NCBI GenBank assembly: GCA_030830595.1
Contig: JAURMS010000263.1
Span: 1 to 10,460, forward strand
Source of the DNA: Gammaproteobacteria bacterium
GTDB taxonomy: Bacteria; Pseudomonadota; Gammaproteobacteria; Steroidobacterales; Steroidobacteraceae
Length of the DNA stretch: 10,460 bases
Reading direction: 5' to 3'
Shown here: positions 6,101 through 10,460 of the stretch, piece by piece
Layout: each line of letters starts with the position of its first letter
Position numbering within the stretch: position 1 is the stretch's first letter
Position numbers and translations under genes: made by a program
Notes under the pieces: generated by a model
What the model was told of the DNA's origin: nothing
Seen by the model: the letters and a program-made list of their open reading frames with translations, nothing else
The model's database searches: none

Positions 6101-9087
6101 CCGTCGGCATCCCACTCCATGACGCTCACGCGCTCTGGCATCCCGGCCCCTGCCACGGCGCGCCGCGATGGGTTACCGAAGTCGTCGTATGCAAGCCTGG
6201 TCGAGACCTCCCAGCGTGGATCGCCAGGGGCTTCCACCATCCGGGTGGGTCGACAGCCGGCAGGCGACCAGTCCATCGACCTCATGGCGACCAGGGCTTC
6301 ACCCCCGGGCAGGGAATGGCTGGCCGTCACGCTGGTGCGGGTGGGCCGCCCCAGGCACCAGCTGGAGATGTCGTTCAATCGCGCCAGATGCTGGGTTCTT
6401 TCCGTGCGCTCGCTGCCGGCGTGCTTTCCACCGGCATCCTCCCGAACGGTGCGGGTGATGTCGATGGCCAGTCCCGACTGGGGATCGACCGCCGACACCC
6501 GCATGAGGCCGGTTCGATAGGGTGACTGGCCGCTGCGACCATCGGGCTCATAGTCACGGCTCTCGTGGCGGGCGAGGTAGACGTGGCTCCGGGCCGCGCT
6601 GCCACTGCCCAGCGCCAGCGATCCCCAGCCGAGCGTCTCACTCGCGAGCAGGCGGTCGGCGGCGTCGCGTCGCTCACGTCGCGTGAGGCGGCCAGAGAAA
6701 GGATGATCCTGCCGCCAGCCCTCGATGACGGATCGCCCTTCGGCACCTAGTTCCCGACTCCGGCGCGACAGGAATCCACCGCCCGAGCGGCGGGCCGGCT
6801 CGGCCATCAGACCCTCGTAACTCATTGCCCAGGTGCGCCGGCCGCTGCCGCCGGCGCCATCATTGACCGACCAGCGAGCCACGACCATCCGCACGGGTCT
6901 TTGCCACCTGAGCGTCCCGGGAGCGGTTGAGCCAGCCTGGTAAAGGTCAGGGTCCCCGAGCGAGGCATAGGCAAACTCGACCCGCAGACCGAGCCCATCG
7001 GTGATGGTGTGCGCCAGGTCCGCTCGCTGTCCGCGACGCAGGTGCCAGGCCAGCGAGCCACTGGCCTGCAGCAGCAGGTCGGGCTGTCCGTTACCGTCCA
7101 GATCGCCAGCCAGCGCGCTCAGTGGATTGCCATGGGCGAGCCCCGTAGCGATTGGGCCTGCCAACCCCTCGGGGGTGGCCAGAAGCACCCGCCAACTGCC
7201 TGCTGCATCGGGATAGGCAATGTCGTCACGACCGTCGTCGTTCCAGTCGATTGCCACCACCGGTCCAGCCAGGCCGGCGTGGGCGGGGCCCTCCACCTCG
7301 ACCGTGGCCACACCCGATACCTGACAGGGGCTGTATCGAACCCGCCACCGGCCAAGGTAATGCGGGTAGACGAAGTCGGTGCACCCATCACCGTTGAGGT
7401 CCGCAGGCACACCGCGGACGAAGCTGCTGTCAAAGCCCTCACTGGTCCGCTGATGGCCCGAAATCCGGGCGATGGAATGGCCCTCCTCCATGAGCAGGTC
7501 CTCGGCACTGTCCCCGTCGAGATCGATGCGCTGCCCCGGAAAACCGAGAAAGGCACCGCCCTCCGCCCAGTCGTAACCGGTCTCGGCGAATTGCTCATAG
7601 AGTCGAACGGGTGTGGGTGAAAAACCCTCTGCACCGCGGTTGTAGCGGACCCACACGGCCAGGCCATTACCGGAGTGACCCTCGATGGCCGAGTAGGCGA
7701 GATCGCCGAGACCGTCACCGTTCAAGTCCGCGCCGCGAAAATCCAGCGCCTCGGCGGCCAGGCCGGTATCCACGACCCGGCCAAGTCCGTCAGGCCCGCC
7801 AAGGATGACCTGCCAGTGACCCGTGGCAGACCGCAGGAGCACGTCCCGGGCGGCGTCGTTGTTGTAGGTGATGGGAACACCCGCCCCGACCGGCGCAGGC
7901 AGCAGGGTGTCCCGCTCCGCACCGGGCCGTCCGTCGGGCTGACCCAGCCGATAGCGCAGGGTCGTCGGACTGCCGGCTGTGTACACCAGGTCAGCACGAC
8001 CGTCGCCGTTGATGTCGGCGCTCCACCAGCGCGCCTGCTCGGGCAGGCCAGGACGTCCCGTCAGCAGCAGGCTCATCGACTGGCGCGCGCCCACACCGGG
8101 CAGGCCGTCCTGCCACTCGATGCGCGTCGGCGCGAGGCAGTTGAGGCCGTCCGGGCCGCAGCGCCGGATGGAGGCCAGCCGGCTCGCGCCCGCAGTGGAC
8201 GGCGCGGGCTCGTAGTCCATGAGGTAGCGGCCAATGACCGAGGTGCCGTGCAGCAGGTCGATGCGCACCAGCCGATGACTGCGCCGAACGAGCATGCCTT
8301 CGCCGTAGCCATGATCCACGTCCGCAGCGGGACGGGGCGCCCAGGTCAGCCGCAGCGCATGCGTCGGCAGCAGGCCGCGCCCCAGATGACCACTCCAGCG
8401 GATGCTCAGCAGGCGAAAATCTCCGGAGTCGCCCTCTTCCTGATACTGATAGTCGATGTAGTTACCGGCCCGGTCGCGGGTGCGGGCCAGCGCCCAGGCC
8501 CGCGGGGTGGGCTCCCGCCCGGCCCGGTCGATGCGCGAATCGGCCGTGGTGCCGTACTCGTGAATCAGGCCGTCGGCAGTCTCCACCGTAAAGCTCGCCG
8601 GTCCTGCTCCCGCGGTGCCGGCCGAGCGGATCCGGGCATAGGACTCGGGATCGCTGCGGTATTCCGCTGCCAGCGACCCATAGGGCCGCCCTCCCTGCAC
8701 CACCAACCTGCTGCCATCGAGGCAATAGCGATCGTCCCGATCGAGCCTCACCGGCGCGTGTTGCCCATCCGGCTCGAGGCTGCGCGGACAGCGCGAGATC
8801 AGTGACCCGGCAGCGATCGTCCACCCGGCACCCATGGCTCCACGGCGAGTTGCGTGGGCATACTCCAGGGAAAATCCGGGCGTGAGCCCCGCGGTACCGC
8901 GCGGCAGCGGCAGTGGGATCGAGTAGCGCGCCTCACCGCCCGGTGAAACGCCCCAGCGGCCCTCCAGCCTGCCGGCGGTCTCAAGCTGGGTGGTGGACAG
9001 CCAGCCGGTCTTGGCGGCTCCCGAAAGTGGGCTGAAGCAGCCGATGCACGCCAGCACGACGCCGACGAATACGCTCCTGAGACGCAT
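3121..9087 (-). CDS. Secreted SpvB/TcdB-like RHS-repeat polymorphic toxin
   Basis: 1988 residues. The N-terminus (MRLRSVFVGVVLACIGC) is a Sec-type signal, probably cut near residues 24-25 (LSGAA); Cys14 and Cys17 make weak lipoboxes, so a lipoprotein is possible. An SpvB-like region follows (about 30-330; YSIPLPLPRGTAGLTPGFSL, 55-74). Next come six FG-GAP/VCBS loops (about 358-672), then a TcdB-middle-like segment (about 690-830; EFAYASLGDPDLYQAG, RRSGGGFLSRRSREL). YD repeats run from about residue 967 (for example YDALGRLAKR, YDAAGRIGG). The RHS core starts at RDPLGSVVG (Asp1627) and ends at DPSGL (1736-1740). A 149-residue linker and a C-terminal domain (1890-1988) complete it. The protein resembles TcB and TcC fused into one chain: a hollow RHS shell that should encapsulate and self-cleave its toxin tip. 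ATG at 9087 has a good Shine-Dalgarno. It lies 98 bases after uppP on the same strand, with no clear promoter seen. No secretion-system gene is adjacent. The target is unknown; competitor bacteria are most likely because an immunity candidate follows. Confidence 0.93.
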   Translation of the reverse strand: MRLRSVFVGVVLACIGCFSPLSGAAKTGWLSTTQLETAGRLEGRWGVSPGGEARYSIPLPLPRGTAGLTPGFSLEYAHATRRGAMGAGWTIAAGSLISRCPRSLEPDGQHAPVRLDRDDRYCLDGSRLVVQGGRPYGSLAAEYRSDPESYARIRSAGTAGAGPASFTVETADGLIHEYGTTADSRIDRAGREPTPRAWALARTRDRAGNYIDYQYQEEGDSGDFRLLSIRWSGHLGRGLLPTHALRLTWAPRPAADVDHGYGEGMLVRRSHRLVRIDLLHGTSVIGRYLMDYEPAPSTAGASRLASIRRCGPDGLNCLAPTRIEWQDGLPGVGARQSMSLLLTGRPGLPEQARWWSADINGDGRADLVYTAGSPTTLRYRLGQPDGRPGAERDTLLPAPVGAGVPITYNNDAARDVLLRSATGHWQVILGGPDGLGRVVDTGLAAEALDFRGADLNGDGLGDLAYSAIEGHSGNGLAVWVRYNRGAEGFSPTPVRLYEQFAETGYDWAEGGAFLGFPGQRIDLDGDSAEDLLMEEGHSIARISGHQRTSEGFDSSFVRGVPADLNGDGCTDFVYPHYLGRWRVRYSPCQVSGVATVEVEGPAHAGLAGPVVAIDWNDDGRDDIAYPDAAGSWRVLLATPEGLAGPIATGLAHGNPLSALAGDLDGNGQPDLLLQASGSLAWHLRRGQRADLAHTITDGLGLRVEFAYASLGDPDLYQAGSTAPGTLRWQRPVRMVVARWSVNDGAGGSGRRTWAMSYEGLMAEPARRSGGGFLSRRSRELGAEGRSVIEGWRQDHPFSGRLTRRERRDAADRLLASETLGWGSLALGSGSAARSHVYLARHESRDYEPDGRSGQSPYRTGLMRVSAVDPQSGLAIDITRTVREDAGGKHAGSERTERTQHLARLNDISSWCLGRPTRTSVTASHSLPGGEALVAMRSMDWSPAGCRPTRMVEAPGDPRWEVSTRLAYDDFGNPSRRAVAGAGMPERVSVMEWDADGRQPIRLVDPLGQVSLASWMPALGLPASFTDPNGLKTEFRHDGFGREELRIHPDGTRRSQARQRCDAACDPRAVLRMHIEVRSQSDERLSEAWLEQDGHGQLVRRQQRMPGGGVAAQGFVFDARHRPTEIGAPAWVGQAPAALRRLSWDADGRLISSRLLDAAGAVRDSTRYRHDGLLLEAVTASGGTLERRFTAWGDPLETLSVQADPVLYRHDAWGRLAGVFTGGKPLAEVGYGPTGHRTWLADAQVGRWSFSPNALGELVAYRDAKGQAFSQGFDALGRPTWRTDPDGISRWTWGSSPAARNVGRLVSMTGPGYAERRGYDALGRLAKRILTADGSHRFDYRYDAAGRIGGITYPVTSDGFRLQLAFDYRDGGPWRVREVNGSQSVWWTLEQVDAQGREVASRLGTRLYRVTGHDALSGRGDGQWLLDASGRTIQDLSWDWAGPMRLNARSDRLTGTSETFSHDGSDRLSAARRDAGLSSDLRWHPDGNLAWRSDLCPGREDCLAYDPVRGQQLVAAATRRFAYDANGNLSLRDGQAVSWWSSNLPRRISTPAGRSDFWYAPDGSRWKQVAVEAGITESTLYLGGLLEKVVRGGTVTWRHRIPTPTGIAGLHLRHADGRAPASHVLLRDPLGSVVGLANLATGRPVASLSYDPWGRRVGSDGAPLSAQQVSAVRVITPAGFGGHEHLDAAGLLHLNGRVYEPALGRFLSADPVVNDPYDPRELQRYGYAWGNPLAVVDPSGLEEVACLLGADGRCQGVTVTGLRVGLPTWSGRSGANGQAVSAAVRDPCGQDGSAQACLAARLSVESVAAANWLGTADYWQGFAAGLANLGMHAAPAFWLFDLDPDYQWFPVPDSDAGRAGAEVSGLGALFGGVAGTLKRRMQSTAGLVRRFELADERVFYRVYSDEATVGSWLTAIRPRSQAWAREALSLPPWNRATHFQEVRVPRGTLIERSRARGVPEWGRGRGGAEQFKLLETIPEASFGPGSPLP
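3124..3420 (-). other. C-terminal variable toxin domain of the RHS protein (residues 1890-1988)
   Basis: This 99-residue tip follows a linker with a glycine-rich hydrophobic stretch (SGLGALFGGVAGTL). It begins FELADERVFYRVYSDEATVG and continues with GSWLT (1909-1913), ALSLPPWN, EVRVPRGT and GGAEQF (1965-1970), ending FGPGSPLP. The order aromatic-Arg-Val strand, then WLT, then a VPxGT strand, then a GG(x)EQ segment recalls small ADP-ribosyltransferase-like or other NAD-using polymorphic toxin tips. Candidate key residues would be Arg1900, Glu1968 and Gln1969. This fold guess is from pattern memory only and is weak. The domain has no cysteine, unlike the rest of the exported chain. That it is the toxin is inferred from its position after the RHS core and before the coupled small gene. 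Confidence 0.6.
3134..3139 (-). promoter_or_regulatory. Ribosome binding site of the putative immunity gene
   Basis: On the minus strand GGGGAG stands 9 bases before the ATG at 3124 and lies within the last codons of the RHS gene. Together with the ATGA overlap it supports this start and coupled translation of toxin and antidote. Confidence 0.6.
3868..4209 (-). other. RHS-associated core domain (residues 1627-1740)
   Basis: The conserved end of the RHS shell: DPLGSVVG, SYDPWGRRVG, LHLNGRVYEPALGRFLSADP, RYGYAWGNPLAVVDPSGL. In RHS and TcC proteins this segment is an aspartyl self-protease that frees the C-terminal toxin inside the shell. Asp1709 (SADP) and Asp1736 (DPSGL) are the equivalent acid residues here. 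Cleavage just after DPSGL would release a fragment of about 248 residues. Confidence 0.85.
7063..8040 (-). repeat. Six FG-GAP/VCBS-type calcium-loop repeats in the RHS protein
   Basis: Protein-level repeats start at residues 358 (DINGDGRADLV), 454 (DLNGDGLGDLAYS), 522 (DLDGDSAEDLL), 563 (DLNGDGCTDFVYP), 614 (DWNDDGRDDIAYP) and 662 (DLDGNGQPDLLLQ). Each carries a DxNxDGxxD-like loop of the kind that binds calcium in integrin-type beta-propeller blades. TcB proteins carry a beta-propeller in the corresponding region. The repeats are not exact at DNA level, so this is an old domain repeat, not a recent duplication. Spacing is 41 to 96 residues. Confidence 0.8.
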
Positions 9088-9092
9088 GGTGA

Positions 9093-9098
9093 CCTCCC
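9093..9098 (-). promoter_or_regulatory. Ribosome binding site of the RHS gene
   Basis: On the minus strand GGGAGG lies 6 bases before the ATG at 9087 and fixes the start that gives an intact signal peptide. The 98-base gap up to the uppP stop shows no convincing -35/-10 pair, so either the promoter is non-canonical or the gene is read from upstream. Confidence 0.7.
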
Positions 9099-9185
9099 TG
9101 TCCCGAATGCATGGGAGGACACTACGTGAGTCGCCGGGCCGGCGGCGCGAGTTGGCCGGCTTTCAAACTCAACCCGACAGAAACG

Positions 9186-9983
9186 TCAGATGAAAGACAC
9201 CACGATCAGGCCGGCGATCAGGAATCGGTACAGCGCGAAGGGCAGCAGCCCGATCCGTTCGATCACCTTCAGCAACAGGTGGATACAGGCGTAACCGGTG
9301 AGTCCCGCCACCAGCATGCCGACCGCCATGGCGCCCCAGTCGACGCTGGCCTCCCCGGAGACCAGCTTCAGCAGCTCGTAGCCGCCCGCCATGCCGATGC
9401 CGGGCACCGCCAGCAGGAAGGAAAAGCGGGCGGCAGCGGAGCGCGTGAGGCCAAGCGCCAGCCCTGCAGTGAGGGTGATGCCCGAGCGCGAGGCGCCAGG
9501 CATCAGGGCCAGCGCCTGGGCACAGCCGATCAGCACGGCCTCCCGCCAGCCCAGGCTGTACTCGTCGCGTTGCTGCCGGCCCAGGCGGTCCGCCAGCCAC
9601 ATCAACAACCCGAACACGGTCAGCGTGCCAGCCACGAACAGTGGATTGCGCAGGTAGGTCTCGATCAGCGAAGCGAAGGCCAGCCCTGCGAGCCCCACCG
9701 GTACGGTGCCCAGGATCACACACCACGCGAGGCGTGAGTCGGCGTCGAGCTGAAAGCTCTTCAGGGAGCGCATCCAGGCCACGGCCACCGCCACCAACTG
9801 CCGGCGGAAGTAGGCCAGCACCGCCGCCAGCGTGCCCACGTGGACCGCCACGTCGAAGGCCAGGCCCTGATCGTCCCACCCCAGGAAGTGAGGCACCAGG
9901 ATCAGGTGTCCCGAACTCGAGATGGGCAGGAATTCCGAGAGTCCCTGCACCACCGCCAGCAACACCGCCTGCATCAAGTCCAT
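9186..9983 (-). CDS. uppP: Undecaprenyl-diphosphatase (UppP/BacA)
   Basis: 265 residues, very hydrophobic, with multiple membrane segments. The enzyme removes a phosphate from undecaprenyl diphosphate at the cytoplasmic membrane, recycling the lipid carrier for peptidoglycan and other envelope polymers; higher levels give bacitracin resistance. Both family signatures are present. QGLSEFLPISSSGHL (13-27) contains the Q/ExxxE residues Gln13 and Glu17 and conserved His26. PGASRSGIT (162-170) contains Arg166. The length is normal (about 265-275). The start at 9983 gives the standard N-terminus and is preceded by TAGGAG, whose TAG is the stop codon of the upstream methyltransferase gene 9 bases away. 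The two are probably one operon with coupled translation. The RHS gene follows on the same strand after 98 bases. Identification is very secure. Confidence 0.97.
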   Translation of the reverse strand: MDLMQAVLLAVVQGLSEFLPISSSGHLILVPHFLGWDDQGLAFDVAVHVGTLAAVLAYFRRQLVAVAVAWMRSLKSFQLDADSRLAWCVILGTVPVGLAGLAFASLIETYLRNPLFVAGTLTVFGLLMWLADRLGRQQRDEYSLGWREAVLIGCAQALALMPGASRSGITLTAGLALGLTRSAAARFSFLLAVPGIGMAGGYELLKLVSGEASVDWGAMAVGMLVAGLTGYACIHLLLKVIERIGLLPFALYRFLIAGLIVVSFI

Positions 9984-9989
9984 GCTCCG

Positions 9990-9995
9990 CTCCTA
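9990..9995 (-). promoter_or_regulatory. uppP ribosome binding site overlapping the upstream stop codon
   Basis: On the minus strand TAGGAG lies 6 bases before the uppP ATG. Its TAG is also the stop codon of the methyltransferase gene, so ribosomes ending there sit on the uppP start region, which suggests coupled translation. Confidence 0.65.
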
Positions 9996-10460
9996 CAGGC
10001 TGCCCGCGAGGTCACGGAAGCCGAATCCCTGTACCGCCCTGCCCAGCCTGCGACCGAGTCCGATGACCTTGAAACGTTCGCCCATCTCGCCCGGCAGCAC
10101 CAGCGTAGCGGCCGCCTGACCCAGGCGCCGGGCAGCCAGCGGCGAGAGCCCGCATGCATGTCGCTCCAGGGCAGTGTCCAGGCCACACGCCAGCAGGAAA
10201 TGCGCCTGGGTGGAGAACCCGGCCACTTCGAACCCGGCCGTCAGCCCCGCTTCGGCGACGGTGGTGAAATCGACCCAGGCGGTCAGGTCCTGCAGCCCGG
10301 GCCGAGCCAGGACGTCCTCGACCCGACGGTGCCTGAAGAACCCACAGAGCGTGCCGCCCTGCCGTGAGGGGTGATAGTACTGCGCACGCGGCAGACCATA
10401 ATCGATGAACAGCGCCAGGCCGCGCCGGAGGCGGGCCAACAGGCTTTCGACCCAGGGACC
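9993..10460 (-). CDS. MidA/NDUFAF7-family SAM-dependent methyltransferase, C-terminal part
   Basis: Only the last 155 residues are in the window; the 5' part lies beyond base 10460 and the frame is open to the edge. Visible motifs fit the class I methyltransferase family PF02636 (DUF185): LALFIDYGLPRAQYYHPSRQ, then GGTLCGFFRH, then DLTAWVDFTTVAEAG, followed by a helical region with FSTQAHFLLACG. In eukaryotes the relative NDUFAF7/MidA methylates an arginine of a complex I subunit; the bacterial substrate is not established. A possible TTG start at 10439 is not credible because conserved sequence continues upstream of it (GPWVESLL). The SAM-binding Gly-rich loop should lie in the missing part. 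The stop codon is inside the uppP ribosome site, so the two genes look like one operon. Confidence 0.85.
   Translation of the reverse strand, partial: GPWVESLLARLRRGLALFIDYGLPRAQYYHPSRQGGTLCGFFRHRRVEDVLARPGLQDLTAWVDFTTVAEAGLTAGFEVAGFSTQAHFLLACGLDTALERHACGLSPLAARRLGQAAATLVLPGEMGERFKVIGLGRRLGRAVQGFGFRDLAGSL

Noticed and set aside
7675..8805. Long plus-strand open frame (376 codons) inside the RHS gene, with others at 4222-4941 and 5728-6525
   Set aside because: They are antisense to a continuous 1988-codon RHS frame with clear domains, have no convincing ribosome sites or motifs, and are expected in high-GC DNA.
9040..9087. RHS protein as a lipoprotein using Cys14 or Cys17
   Set aside because: Neither site fits the usual lipobox rule well (an Arg too close for Cys14, a Cys at the -3 position for Cys17). 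It is kept only as a possibility; an ordinary signal peptidase I site near residues 24-25 is more likely.
9138..9160. GCCGGC ... GCCGGC hairpin between uppP and the RHS gene
   Set aside because: Only a 6-bp stem with an 11-base loop and no T-run in the minus direction. GCCGGC is self-complementary and common in GC-rich DNA.
9111..9737. Plus-strand open frame of 208 codons antisense to uppP
   Set aside because: uppP on the other strand has both family signatures; the antisense translation is low-complexity Q/H/G/A-rich sequence.
1..10460. CRISPR arrays, tRNA or rRNA genes, insertion sequences and riboswitches
   Set aside because: No regularly spaced direct repeats, no transposase or terminal inverted repeats and no RNA-gene sequence were recognised; nearly every base is in a protein-coding gene.

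Overview
The window is compact, GC-rich bacterial DNA, most likely from a gammaproteobacterium. The reasons are the E. coli/Xanthomonas-type Cca enzyme with an HD domain, a lipoprotein PF10023 peptidase, a Do-family protease with two PDZ domains, and a midA-uppP pair. The genus cannot be fixed from sequence alone. Coding density is very high: the genes overlap or nearly touch, and no gene-free stretch exceeds 100 bases.

Layout. 1-420 (+) is the C-terminal end of a periplasmic Do/HtrA serine protease. It ends tail to tail, with an 8-base overlap, against a PF10023 putative zinc aminopeptidase lipoprotein (413-1474, -). Six bases beyond that start codon, the tRNA CCA-adding enzyme gene cca runs the other way (1481-2707, +). 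It converges on a two-gene minus-strand module: a 1988-residue exported RHS-repeat protein (3121-9087) followed by a 124-residue protein (2750-3124) whose ATG overlaps the RHS stop codon as ATGA. Upstream of the RHS gene on the same strand are uppP (9186-9983) and the 3' part of a MidA-family methyltransferase gene (9993-10460, running off the window).

The housekeeping genes cover envelope protein quality control (Do protease), tRNA maturation (Cca), lipid-carrier recycling for the cell wall (UppP) and a MidA-type methyltransferase. The RHS pair is the accessory part. The large protein has a Sec-type signal peptide, an SpvB-like N-terminus, six FG-GAP/VCBS calcium-loop-like repeats, a TcdB-middle-like region, a YD-repeat shell and an RHS core ending in DPSGL. 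After a linker comes a C-terminal domain of about 99 residues that looks like a polymorphic toxin. The small coupled protein is the natural candidate for its immunity partner. No PAAR, VgrG or other type VI secretion gene is in view, so the export route past the inner membrane is not explained. This exported TcB/TcC-like toxin with a coupled antidote is the most interesting system here.
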